Source: Pseudomonadota bacterium (GTDB lineage: Bacteria; Pseudomonadota; Gammaproteobacteria; Xanthomonadales; Xanthomonadaceae). Taken from it: DNA of 64,000 bases. The notes below the pieces were generated by a model that saw nothing but the letters and a program-made list of their open reading frames with translations, did no database searches and was not told the DNA's origin. This document shows, one piece after another, positions 26,691 to 36,782 of the stretch; position 1 is the stretch's first letter; every line of letters begins with the position of its first letter. Made by a program: the position numbers and the translations under genes. The stretch lies in assembly GCA_018240435.1 (NCBI GenBank), contig JAFEFT010000035.1, positions 18,517 through 82,516 of the forward strand, read 5' to 3'.

Positions 26691-27758
26691 TCAAACCTTC
26701 ATATCCAGCAACGCCGGGTGAACGATCTTGCCGCCTTCGACGTTGATGCCGCGGATCAGCGCCTGATTGCCGCGCCAGTCGCCGCCGGCGAGCTTGTTCA
26801 CCCACGGCAGGATCGCCGCGCAGATCGCCTGCGACGAGGTCTGCGGCACGGCGCCGGGCATGTTGGTGACGCAGAAGTGGGTGACGCCTTCCTCGACGTA
26901 GGTCGGTTCCTTCCACGTGGTCGGACGCGAGGTTTCGAAGCAGCCGCCCTGGTCGATGGCGATGTCGACGACCACGCTGCCGTCTTCCATGTCCTTGAGC
27001 ATGTCACGGGTCATCACGTGCGGGGCCTTGGCGCCGGTGATCAGCACCGCACCGATCACCAGGTCGGCCTGGGCGACGGCCTTGGCGACGACGTCGTGGT
27101 ACGGATACAGGGTGGTGACGTTGTTGCCCAGGCGCATCATTTCGTCCATGCGATCCTGACGCATTTCGAACACGGTGACATCGGCACCGCCGGCGGCGGC
27201 CAGCGCGGCGGATGCGCCACCGGCCTTGCCCGCGCCGAACACGACCACGCGGCCGCGCTCGGTCGAGGGCATGCCGCCCAGCAGCTTGCCCTTGCCGCCC
27301 ATCGGCTGATGCAGGAGATGGGTGCCAACCTGCACGCCGATCTTGCCGGCGATCACCGACATCGGTGCCAGCAGCGGCAGGTCGCCGTTGGGCAGCTCGA
27401 CCGTCTCGAAGGCGACGCCGCACAGGCCGATGTCGAGCAGGTGGCGCGTGAGCGCCGGCTCGGCGGCCAGATGCAGGTAGCAGAACAGCAGGTGATCCTT
27501 GCGCAGGTGCTTGAGGTCGCCGGCAATGGGCTCTTTCACCTTGACGATCAACTCGCCCTTTTCGTACAGCGCGGCGGCGTCGGGCGCGATCTTCACGCCC
27601 AGCGCGGTGTACTGCGCGTCCTTGAAGCCCGACTTCACACCGGCGTCCTTCTCGATCCACACCTCGTGGCCGCGCTTGACCAGATCGCCGGCGGCGGCGG
27701 GGACGAGGGCGACGCGGCCTTCGAGGGTCTTGGTTTCGCGGGGGATGCCGATACGCAT
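26691..27758 (-). CDS. ald: Alanine dehydrogenase
   Basis: A 355-residue NAD-dependent enzyme interconverting L-alanine with pyruvate and ammonia. The N-terminus MRIGIPRETKTLEGRVALVP, the substrate lysine in VKVKEP, the catalytic His in LLFCYLHLA and the NAD-binding GAGKAGGASAALAAAGGADV are all family signatures. The start at 27758 follows GGAG (revealed as CTCC on the plus strand). The longer upstream frame reads through repeat DNA and is not coding. Confidence 0.96.
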   Translation of the reverse strand: MRIGIPRETKTLEGRVALVPAAAGDLVKRGHEVWIEKDAGVKSGFKDAQYTALGVKIAPDAAALYEKGELIVKVKEPIAGDLKHLRKDHLLFCYLHLAAEPALTRHLLDIGLCGVAFETVELPNGDLPLLAPMSVIAGKIGVQVGTHLLHQPMGGKGKLLGGMPSTERGRVVVFGAGKAGGASAALAAAGGADVTVFEMRQDRMDEMMRLGNNVTTLYPYHDVVAKAVAQADLVIGAVLITGAKAPHVMTRDMLKDMEDGSVVVDIAIDQGGCFETSRPTTWKEPTYVEEGVTHFCVTNMPGAVPQTSSQAICAAILPWVNKLAGGDWRGNQALIRGINVEGGKIVHPALLDMKV

Positions 27759-27820
27759 GGATGATCTCCGAAACAGGTGGTTGAATTGTGTATTCGAAAC
27801 GACGGTGCAATCGCCGGTGA

Positions 27821-28999
<1,179 letters not shown>

Positions 29000-29102
29000 G
29001 CAGGGGCTGTCGCGCAGCACGGCTGCGCACCCGCGCATCGCCGAACATGCGCATGCAGCGCGACGTGCGACGCCCGCCATCGCAACCAACGCATCGCGCG
29101 CC

Positions 29103-30833
29103 CTACCCTGCCAGTTGCGCATGCTCCAGCGGCCGTTCGCGATGCAAGAGCATCCATTCGGCGTGTTCTTCAAGGCTGGCGCGGCCGAGGGAGAACAGCA
29201 ACTGGCGGCTCTCGGCATCGGATTTTGCCAGCCGCAGGCGCGCCCGCGAGCTTTCGAACAGCCGGCTCATGAAACGGAACTGCTTGATCAGCTCCTTGTC
29301 GGCGCGTTTGAACGTATAGGCTTCGCGGATGCCGGCCAGCAGCGGCAGCAGGCCCATGACGACCACCAGCGCATTTTGCGCCGACGCGGGAAGACGTTCG
29401 CCACCGACCAGCAACACGCCGGCGCCGAGCAGGCCGGCCGCGAAGGCGAGCCTGCCCAGGCGCTCGGTACGGTGGTAGGCGTGGCCGCGGCGGGCGGTGC
29501 CGCGGCGGAAGTAGTCGAGCTGGCCGCCCTTGCCGTCGTCGTCGCCGATCCAGTGCGCGATCACCCACGCCAGCCAGTGCGCGTTTGCAACGAAATCGTC
29601 GTCGTGCAGCAGGCCGCTGCCGCGCATGGCGTGGCGAATCCAGCTCAAATCCACGTCCTGCTTTTGCAGGAAGCCGTCGTAGCCCAGGCTGCTGTTGGGC
29701 GGCACCTCCACGCCAGCCAGCCGCCAGTAGATCTGCACCCGCAAGCCTTCGGCCAACCCACGGTAGTCGAGGTACTTGCGCTGCCATTGCCGGCGATCGC
29801 CGACCAGATGGATCACCAGCCCGACCAGAAACAGCCCGAGAAACGCGAACAGGCACCAGCGATCGGTGGCGATATCTGAAAAGAAAATGAAACTCGCGCC
29901 CATGCCAAGCGCGATCGCGTGCGTCCAGAACAGCGAGCGCCGCACCTGCTTCTGGAAGTGGATCGCCAGCCAATCGGCTGCGTGCAATTGGCGATCGAGC
30001 ACGGCGATGCGCGCTGGCGCCGTGCCCGGCGAGGCGGCGTCGAACAGGGACGAGGGCGCGGCATCGATCGCCGCCGCATAACGCTCGGCATCGGCGTTGA
30101 AAGTCTCCAATTGGCCGAACACGGTGCGATACGGCTCGGGCACGGCCGCAGTCGCCTCCGATTCGCCAGCCAGGGTGAGCCAGCGCGTGCGCAGCGGTGG
30201 TTGCCGCGGCGTGCGGCCATTCTGCAGCCGGCGCGACACGCTGATGTGGAAGATCAGGTCGCTCTCGTCGTCGGCCAGCAGGTTGGGCGCGGCCTGGTCG
30301 ATGCGAAAGTCCGGCATCAGATCGTGCAGGTGGAAGTCCACCACCTGCGCGGTGCCGCCCGTGGCGCTGCTCGGCTGACCATCCCACAGTGCCAGCAGCA
30401 GCTGGCAATGCGAGGACACGAACATGCCCAGTTGCGCATACTGGCGGTTGCGCGCCGGGCCGCGCGTGGCGATCGCATCGGCGGTGTTGCCCGTCGCCAG
30501 CGGCAGCACCCGCACCTGCGCCTGCGCAAGCAGACGGCGAAAGCGCGCCAGCACCTGGGCATCGGCGAAATCGCGTTCGTATTCGGCCTGCGGCATCGGC
30601 AGCGGCACCATCAACTCGATGCCCAGAGCGAGCGCCTCCTCGGCGACGAGCTGGTCGCCGCCTTCGGCCAGCGCCGAAATCAAGCGCAGCGGCAGGCTCG
30701 GGAACTGCGCACGCAGGTTTTGCAGGAACTCGCGGACGATGACGCGCAGATCCGGTTCTTCGGCCGCGACCAGATCGCGGTGCGCGGTCAGGCCGATGTT
30801 CAGCCGCATCCGCGTGTCGATCGGCGCGGTCAT
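29103..30833 (-). CDS. SLOG-domain protein with SLATT-like transmembrane region (putative nucleotide-gated membrane effector)
   Basis: A 576-residue protein, third gene of the SIR2-TIR/STAND operon. The N-terminal about 200 residues look like a SLOG nucleotide-binding domain: the first strand runs into GLTAHRD (14-20) and a second loop reads ISALAEGGDQLVAEEAL (52-68). Four TM helices follow in two pairs, about 301-320 with 326-344 and 462-478 with 486-504, joined by a region with aromatic and basic residues. The C-terminal helices after 505 resemble the SLATT 2TM effector class. Together this suggests a membrane channel or pore gated by a nucleotide. Starts 45 bp after the STAND gene. Domain calls are by eye. 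Confidence 0.68.
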   Translation of the reverse strand: MTAPIDTRMRLNIGLTAHRDLVAAEEPDLRVIVREFLQNLRAQFPSLPLRLISALAEGGDQLVAEEALALGIELMVPLPMPQAEYERDFADAQVLARFRRLLAQAQVRVLPLATGNTADAIATRGPARNRQYAQLGMFVSSHCQLLLALWDGQPSSATGGTAQVVDFHLHDLMPDFRIDQAAPNLLADDESDLIFHISVSRRLQNGRTPRQPPLRTRWLTLAGESEATAAVPEPYRTVFGQLETFNADAERYAAAIDAAPSSLFDAASPGTAPARIAVLDRQLHAADWLAIHFQKQVRRSLFWTHAIALGMGASFIFFSDIATDRWCLFAFLGLFLVGLVIHLVGDRRQWQRKYLDYRGLAEGLRVQIYWRLAGVEVPPNSSLGYDGFLQKQDVDLSWIRHAMRGSGLLHDDDFVANAHWLAWVIAHWIGDDDGKGGQLDYFRRGTARRGHAYHRTERLGRLAFAAGLLGAGVLLVGGERLPASAQNALVVVMGLLPLLAGIREAYTFKRADKELIKQFRFMSRLFESSRARLRLAKSDAESRQLLFSLGRASLEEHAEWMLLHRERPLEHAQLAG

Positions 30834-30878
30834 GGCGCGAACTTGCCGATGACGGGCATGGTCACGAGGCGCGTGGCG

Positions 30879-33800
30879 CTATTTCGCCCGTGCCGATGCG
30901 ATCAGGCCGGACACGTAGCGGAAGTCGCTCATCCGCTTCGCTTCGTCCGAGGCACCGTCGATTTGCGCCGCCGCTTCCTGCAACTCCGTCGCGCGTTGCG
31001 CACCTCCGGCAGCGTCGGCCGGCTGCGCGAGCGCGCTGGCGTACAAGGCGTAGGCGTAATCGCGACGGAAACTGGTGTCGTGCGCGCCTTCGTGCCATTC
31101 GCGCTGGTAGTAGGACAGCGCCGGTGCCAGAACCTTCTGTGCATCGGCCGTCTTCCCTTGCAGCGCCAGCGCGTGGGCGAGGATGGCCCGCGCCGCCGAA
31201 GGATTGATCAGCGGGTCGTCGCCGGTGCGCGTATCGGCAGGGACCGCGAGCAGCCGTTGTGCCAGCGCCTGCGCCGGTGCGGGATGGCCCAGTCGCAGTT
31301 GCGCCCGCGCGGCGACGAACAACTGCCCGCGCAAGAGGTTGTTGCGCAGGGTGATGGCGTTGAAATTGCTGGCCGGCACCGCGATGGCATCGATGCGCGC
31401 GATGCCGGCAGTGGCGTCCGTCAACGCGGCTTGGTCGTGGCCTTCGAGCAGGCTCAGCGGACCGGTCAGCAGTGGCTCCGGCTGTGCCAATAACTGCCGG
31501 CGCGGATCGTCGGGCGCGAGCCTGGACAGCATGACCTGGACATCGCTGACGTATCGCCGCAACGTCAGCGCAGCGCCGGCGTCGTCGCCGCTGGCGGCCT
31601 GCCAGCGCGCCAGCGCAATCCGCTGAAACCACGTCGCCGAGCCGATCGGTGCCGACAGGCGCGAGTCGCGCGCGACCGCATCGATCCCTTGCAGCGTGGC
31701 GATCGCCTGGCCGATCTGGCCCTGCGCGTACTGCTGGTCGGCGACATCCCTCAACCCGGTCGTCCAGAAGCCCCATCCTTGCAAGTCGGATGGATTGAAA
31801 CGAACCACGTCCTGCCCGGCGCTGACCGAGCGCGCGGCGTAGTCGGCCGCGGCGGTGTCGTCGTGGCGGCGAGCGGCGATGCGGCTGAGCAGGTCGGCGG
31901 CGAAATAGCGGTTCCACAGCGAGTGAAGGTCGCCGGGCCGGCGCGCCAGCACCTTTTCGGCGAGGTCATAGACTTGCAGTTCGAGCTTGCGCGCCTCGTC
32001 GGCGCGATCGAGCACCAGCAGGTAGCGCGCCTGCGAGTCGGCGAGGTCAGCCCAGGACGCCGTGGCATCGAGGTCGGTGAGCTGGATCGCGCCCAGGCCG
32101 GCCATGACCTTGAGCCCCTCCGTGCTGGTGGCGACGCCTTGCGCATACCCTTGCGAGTGGCTGAGGTAGTTCAGGGCATCGGCATAGGTGAGCTTGGCCT
32201 CGCGCAGCCCGTTGGCGCGGTACACCATTGGCCGCAGCAGATCGTTGGCGCGAATCAACTGTTGCGGCGTGCCGCGCCCACCCAGCAGGAAGGTGCGGCC
32301 TTGCTCGAAAATCGCCAACGCCAGCCCGTAGGTGACCGCGTCGCCGTGGTCGCCGGCGGCGTACAGCGTCTCGAACGTCTGCTGGGCTTCGCCGAACAGC
32401 TTGAAGGCGGCGTCGGTCCTGCCGCTGGCATTGAGCGCCGCGCCCTCGCGCACCTGCGCCATCGCACGATTGATCCGCGTCTGCGCGGTGACCAGTTCCG
32501 GCGGCAGGCCATCGTAGTAGGCCACCGTCATGTGCGCCAGCTTGCCGAGGGTTTCCAATCGCCCGGTCGGCGCCAGTTCGTCGTAGAAGTCCTCGATCAG
32601 GAAGCCGACCAGCTTTTCGGCGTCGCCGCGGGATTTTTCCGCCATCGCCTCGGCAGCGCGGGCGTGTCGCTGGCTGACGAATCCATAGACTGCCCCGGCC
32701 ACGGCAACGACCGCCAATACGATGCACGCAGTGGCAATCATGCGCGCACGCACCAGCGCGCGGTGGGTGGCGGCCTCCCGCTCGCGCTGCGCCGCCAGTT
32801 CGCGTTCGGCGGCATCGCGTGCCTCGCGCTCGTGGCGCAGGTTGCGGCTGGCGAGCACGACGCTGCACAGCACGTCGTGAGTGAGTTCGACGCGGCGCAT
32901 GTCGAGGCGTTCTTCGATGCGCAGCAGGCGGCGGTCGACGAGGGTGGCGAGGGTTTCCGGCGGCGCGCCGACGGCGGCGAGCTCCTTGCGCACGCCCTCC
33001 TCGGCCAGGCTCTCGCGGTAACCCGATTCGGTGAGCAACTGATCTTCGATCACCCGCCGCACGCCGGCCGGCTGGTCGGCCAGCGCGCGCTCGTAGAACT
33101 CGGACAGGATGCTGTCGCGCGAGCCGGCCAACAGGTCCGCTGAAATTTCAACCTTGCCCTGCGCCTGGCGCGCGGTGTTGAGTTCGCGGCAGACCAGACT
33201 CAGCAGTGACGGCTCGACCTCGGCATTGGCCAACTCGGCACCGCCAGCGACGAAGCGCACGATGGCCTCGGCGATCTCCTGCGACACCAGCCGGCCACCG
33301 GGCTTGCGCACCGCAGTCAGCGCCTGCGCGCCGGTCATCCGCGCCAGCCGCATGCGGTTCTGGGTGATCGAGGGCATGATGGTCTTCACGCCCTCCAGGT
33401 GCGCGAGGTAGTCCTCGCGCAACGCGATCAGCACCCGGTAGTCGGCGCGCGCGAAATCGAAATCCTCGGCAGCGGCATCGTCGTCTTCGATGCGCGCTTC
33501 CAGTGCTGCCGGCGGACGGTTCTCGATCAAGTCGGCCAGGTCTTCCAAAAATTGCCGGGCGCGCTGGCGGCCGGCATCGTCGGCCTGGCCGAGGGTGAAG
33601 ATTTCTTCGAACTGGTCGAAGATCAGCAACGGCGTCAGCGAGTGACCGTCGGCATCGCGCAGCAGATCGCCGCGATGATGCAAGAACTCCCACAGCGATT
33701 CGCCCTCGACCGCGCTGCCGGGGCGCGACCACGCGCCGACCGCCGCGCTGGCACGGAAGATCGCCTGCTTGATCTGCTCGGACGGAGGCGGCGAAGCGGG

Positions 33801-34073
33801 CGCGTAATCGATGCGCACGTACACCGGGCAATACCCTTCGGTGCGCAGCCTGGGCACCACGCCGGCGCGCAGCAGCGAGGTCTTGCCCAGCCCGGACTGC
33901 CCGAACAGCACGGTGAGCAGCTTGCGCTGCACGCGCCGGCACAGCTCCGCGGCTTCGTCGTCACGGCCGTGGAAATAGGCGCGTGATTCTTCCGAATACG
34001 AGAACAGCCCGAGCCAGGGGTTTTGCGGGTCGATCACGACATCGACGGCCGTACCTGCGTGGGCGTCTTTCAT
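30879..34073 (-). CDS. STAND-type NTPase with TM segment and TPR-like region
   Basis: A 1064-residue protein. The N-terminus NPWLGLFSYSEESRAYFHGR (18-37) is the entry motif of the nSTAND1 family. Walker A is GQSGLGKTS (58-66), Walker B LLIFDQFEE (149-157). A winged-helix-like region ends with ELTHDVL (396-402). A coiled basic/Glu-rich stretch (410-443) precedes one TM helix (about 444-466). The remaining 600 residues are alpha-helical repeats of TPR type. STAND proteins bind a trigger through their repeat region and assemble when NTP-bound. It overlaps the SIR2-TIR gene by 4 bp. The likely role is ligand-sensing switch of the operon. Confidence 0.82.
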   Translation of the reverse strand: MKDAHAGTAVDVVIDPQNPWLGLFSYSEESRAYFHGRDDEAAELCRRVQRKLLTVLFGQSGLGKTSLLRAGVVPRLRTEGYCPVYVRIDYAPASPPPSEQIKQAIFRASAAVGAWSRPGSAVEGESLWEFLHHRGDLLRDADGHSLTPLLIFDQFEEIFTLGQADDAGRQRARQFLEDLADLIENRPPAALEARIEDDDAAAEDFDFARADYRVLIALREDYLAHLEGVKTIMPSITQNRMRLARMTGAQALTAVRKPGGRLVSQEIAEAIVRFVAGGAELANAEVEPSLLSLVCRELNTARQAQGKVEISADLLAGSRDSILSEFYERALADQPAGVRRVIEDQLLTESGYRESLAEEGVRKELAAVGAPPETLATLVDRRLLRIEERLDMRRVELTHDVLCSVVLASRNLRHEREARDAAERELAAQREREAATHRALVRARMIATACIVLAVVAVAGAVYGFVSQRHARAAEAMAEKSRGDAEKLVGFLIEDFYDELAPTGRLETLGKLAHMTVAYYDGLPPELVTAQTRINRAMAQVREGAALNASGRTDAAFKLFGEAQQTFETLYAAGDHGDAVTYGLALAIFEQGRTFLLGGRGTPQQLIRANDLLRPMVYRANGLREAKLTYADALNYLSHSQGYAQGVATSTEGLKVMAGLGAIQLTDLDATASWADLADSQARYLLVLDRADEARKLELQVYDLAEKVLARRPGDLHSLWNRYFAADLLSRIAARRHDDTAAADYAARSVSAGQDVVRFNPSDLQGWGFWTTGLRDVADQQYAQGQIGQAIATLQGIDAVARDSRLSAPIGSATWFQRIALARWQAASGDDAGAALTLRRYVSDVQVMLSRLAPDDPRRQLLAQPEPLLTGPLSLLEGHDQAALTDATAGIARIDAIAVPASNFNAITLRNNLLRGQLFVAARAQLRLGHPAPAQALAQRLLAVPADTRTGDDPLINPSAARAILAHALALQGKTADAQKVLAPALSYYQREWHEGAHDTSFRRDYAYALYASALAQPADAAGGAQRATELQEAAAQIDGASDEAKRMSDFRYVSGLIASARAK

Positions 34074-35449
34074 GCCGGCCTCCGTTCGAACAGATCCTGC
34101 ACGTGGCGCAGGAACTCCGCTGGCGGCTCACCACCCGGCGCGCGCACGAAATGCAGCGCCTTGAACGATTCGGGCACCAGCGCCTGCGCCTCCGGCGTGG
34201 CGTCGATGCACAGTGGCAGGATGAAGCGGGCGCCTTCGGCGATGTTGCGCGCACGATCCACCGCGTAGCTCCACTCGCGGCGGAAATAGGCCTCGTGACG
34301 GCGCTGCGTGGTGGCCGAGACAACCGGCAGGAAGAAACTGCAACGGCCGATGTTGGCGCGGATCTTGCGGTCGTAATCGTCACCGCCTTCGAGCCGATCC
34401 ATGTCGAACCAGGTAACGATGCCCGCCGCGTCGAGCGCCGCCTTGAGTATTTGCACCGCCGGCAGATCCTCGCGCGCGTAGCTGATGAACACGGCGTTGC
34501 CCGGCATCTCGCGCGCCGGCGGCAGGAATCGCACCGGCGCGGCCGATGCGGCAGCGGCCGGATGCTGGCGACGCATCCAGCGCGCATGCAGTTCGGCGAC
34601 GAAGGCCTCGGCGCCGCCGTAAACGCGGGTGCGCATGCTCACCTGCTGCAAGAACGCGACCAGACGCGCGTCCTTGAGGGTGTGGTCGTCGGCGAGAATT
34701 TCGGTGACATCGCGCGGATCGGACAAGCGGCGGCGCTTGGCCATGCGCAGGAACAGCCGCGCCAGCCAATTGGAAAAATCGCTGCCGATCAGCAACAGGT
34801 GATTGTGTTCGAGTTCGTGGAAGAGTTTTTCCGGGGTCAGGTGTTCGGACTGCAAGGCACAGATGAACTCGAGCATGTCCTCGTCGGACAGCACATAGGT
34901 CGGCGACGCCGACAACCGCCCAAGCAGGTGATAGACCACCGTGCGCTGCAACTGGCTGCGTTCGCCGGGCAGGTCGGCGATGCGATTGGGTGCGTAGGCG
35001 ATGACCTCGGACGAGGGTTGCCCGCCGTAGCGCTCGCGGTTGACGGCCTTTTCCAGCAGCGGGTCGAAGGTGGTGGTGACGAACAGGTCGAAATCGGTGA
35101 TCTGCGCCAGTTGCAGCAGCGCCGGCGGCGGCTCGAACTCCACCTCGCGCATGATCGAGCGCACCCGCGTGTAGGCCTCCTCGCGCCGACCGCGCTGGCC
35201 CAGATAGCTGCACATCACGTCGTTGAGCGTCAGCGGCTGCGGCAACGCGCTGGCGTCGATGCCGAGCTTGGTCGCCAGCCGCTCGGCCAGCCATTCGTAC
35301 AGAGGGCGCAGACCGCGATCGGTCTGCACCCGCAGCAGATCCGGGCCGATGATCGGGATGACGCGTTTTTCTTCGATGTAGTTGAGCAGATCGTCCCAGG
35401 CGTCGTCGTCGAATGCCTGGAGCGCGGCCACAGCAGTCGGAGGCGTCAT
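34070..35449 (-). CDS. SIR2-like / TIR fusion protein
   Basis: A 459-residue protein, first gene of the operon. Residues about 20-290 form a SIR2-like domain: RVIPIIGPDLL (29-39), VTTTFDPLLEKA (124-135), VVYHLLGRLS (171-180) and LLLIGSDFSNWLARLF (218-233). The asparagine usually catalytic in the TTN-Y/F-D motif is a threonine (T127), so SIR2 NADase activity is doubtful. Residues about 316-459 are a TIR domain: AVFISYAREDLPAVQILKAAL, a BB-loop-like DMDRLEGGDDY, and E392 in FRREWSYAVDRA at the place of the catalytic Glu of NAD-cleaving TIRs. The start at 35449 removes 42 unlikely residues of a longer frame. Confidence 0.78.
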   Translation of the reverse strand: MTPPTAVAALQAFDDDAWDDLLNYIEEKRVIPIIGPDLLRVQTDRGLRPLYEWLAERLATKLGIDASALPQPLTLNDVMCSYLGQRGRREEAYTRVRSIMREVEFEPPPALLQLAQITDFDLFVTTTFDPLLEKAVNRERYGGQPSSEVIAYAPNRIADLPGERSQLQRTVVYHLLGRLSASPTYVLSDEDMLEFICALQSEHLTPEKLFHELEHNHLLLIGSDFSNWLARLFLRMAKRRRLSDPRDVTEILADDHTLKDARLVAFLQQVSMRTRVYGGAEAFVAELHARWMRRQHPAAAASAAPVRFLPPAREMPGNAVFISYAREDLPAVQILKAALDAAGIVTWFDMDRLEGGDDYDRKIRANIGRCSFFLPVVSATTQRRHEAYFRREWSYAVDRARNIAEGARFILPLCIDATPEAQALVPESFKALHFVRAPGGEPPAEFLRHVQDLFERRPA

Positions 35450-35636
35450 CGTGCAGTCCTTGTGCGCAAACGGCCACCCGGTTGGACCGGTGTATTGCCG
35501 CTGGCGGCAGCAAGCGCCGGGTCCCCGAAGCGCCGACAGCGTAGCAGAGCCGGCAGACGATGGCGGGATCGGCAAATCGGCGCGCCGCCGGAAGGCACCG
35601 CGAAGCGACGGCGAAGGCGATGCGACAAGGAAAGTT
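35450..35636 (-). promoter_or_regulatory. Upstream region of the SIR2-TIR operon
   Basis: The 187 bp between the operon start and tRNA-Thr must hold the operon promoter. I see an inverted repeat CACCCGGTTGGACCGGTG and a weak TACGCT -10 candidate, but no convincing -35, no FNR-type box and no clear operator. Confidence 0.3.
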
Positions 35637-35712
35637 TGGTGCCGGAAACAGGAGTCGAACCTGCGACCTACGCATTACGAATGCGCCGCTCTACCAACTG
35701 AGCTATTCCGGC
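35637..35712 (-). tRNA. tRNA-Thr (anticodon CGT)
   Basis: The complement folds into a full cloverleaf of 76 nt: acceptor GCCGGAA/TTCCGGC, D-stem GCTC/GAGC with loop AGTTGGTA, anticodon stem GCGCA/TGCGT with loop TTCGTAA (anticodon CGT), T-arm GCAGG-TTCGACT-CCTGT, discriminator A and an encoded CCA. It reads ACG threonine codons. Its 3' end faces the SIR2-TIR operon. Confidence 0.95.
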
Positions 35713-35765
35713 AGCGATGAACCCGCGTGGCGGGCCGCAAAGTGTAGGCGCCAGGCGCCTTGCGG

Positions 35766-36722
35766 TCAATCGACGACGGTGACGCGCAACTCCCTGGGCA
35801 GGGCGAACACCATGTCTTCCGGCTCGCCTTGCAGGCTGCGCACGGCGCCGGCGCCCAGCGCGCGCAGGCGCGCCTGCACGCCTTCGACCAGCACCTCCGG
35901 CGCGGAAGCGCCGGCCGTCACGCCGACGCGCCGCTTGCCGTGCAACCATGCCGGATCGATGTCCCCGGCGCCATCGATCAGATAGGCCTCGACGCCCTGC
36001 TTCTCGGCCAGTTCGCGCAGGCGATTGGAGTTGGAGCTGTTGACCGAGCCGACCACCAGCACCAGGTCGCACTGCTGCGCCAGTTCGCGCACCGCGTCCT
36101 GACGGTTCTGGGTGGCGTAGCAGATGTCGTCCTTGCGCGGGCCCTGGATCGCCGGGAACCTTGCACGCAACGCGGCGATCATCGCGCGGGTGTCGTCCAC
36201 CGACAGCGTGGTCTGGGTGGTGTAGGACAGGTTGTCCGGCTGCGCGATCTGCAGGTCTTCCACATCGGCAATCGTCTCGACGAGGTGGATGGCGCCGCCG
36301 CCGCTGGCGTGCCATTGGCCCATCGTGCCTTCCACTTCGGGATGCCCGGCGTGGCCGATCAGCACCATGTCGCGGCCGGCGCGGCAGTGGCGGGAGACCT
36401 CCATGTGGACCTTGGTCACCAGCGGACAGGTGGCATCGAACACCTTCAGGCCGCGGCGCGCCGCCTCGTGGCGCACGTCCTGCGATACCCCGTGCGCGGA
36501 GAAGATCACGGTGGCGCCGTCGGGCACCTCGTCGAGTTCCTCGACGAAGATCGCGCCGCGCTGCTTGAGGTCGTCCACCACGAAACGGTTGTGCACGACT
36601 TCGTGGCGCACGTAGATCGGCGCGCCGAGGGTTTCCAGCGCGCGCTTGACGATCTCGATGGCGCGATCGACCCCGGCGCAAAAGCCGCGCGGATTGGCAA
36701 GGATGACTTCCATGCCGGCCAT
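35766..36722 (-). CDS. ispH: 4-hydroxy-3-methylbut-2-enyl diphosphate reductase
   Basis: A 318-residue [4Fe-4S] enzyme, the last step of the MEP isoprenoid pathway. Cluster cysteines are C15 ([12 protein letters not shown]), C99 (DATCPLV) and C201 (ICYATQNRQ). Histidines H44 and H77 and the [12 protein letters not shown] loop match the family. It is the last gene of the ribF-ileS-lspA-cupin-ispH series; a 60-bp gap separates it from the cupin gene. Confidence 0.97.
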   Translation of the reverse strand: MAGMEVILANPRGFCAGVDRAIEIVKRALETLGAPIYVRHEVVHNRFVVDDLKQRGAIFVEELDEVPDGATVIFSAHGVSQDVRHEAARRGLKVFDATCPLVTKVHMEVSRHCRAGRDMVLIGHAGHPEVEGTMGQWHASGGGAIHLVETIADVEDLQIAQPDNLSYTTQTTLSVDDTRAMIAALRARFPAIQGPRKDDICYATQNRQDAVRELAQQCDLVLVVGSVNSSNSNRLRELAEKQGVEAYLIDGAGDIDPAWLHGKRRVGVTAGASAPEVLVEGVQARLRALGAGAVRSLQGEPEDMVFALPRELRVTVVD

Positions 36723-36782
36723 TCTAGCAGCGCCGCGCCACCGGCCGACCGCAGCGGCCTGCCGCGCACCGCACGCATGGGC

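Noticed and set aside
29000-29102. Right-end attachment site matching the tRNA-Thr 3' end
   Set aside because: No stretch similar to the tRNA 3' end was found at the far border of the SIR2-TIR operon and no integrase gene is present, so an integrative element is not supported.
29103-35449. Classical Thoeris (ThsA SIR2-SLOG plus ThsB TIR)
   Set aside because: The domains are distributed differently (SIR2 fused to TIR, SLOG fused to TM helices) and a large STAND protein is present, so the name was not applied.
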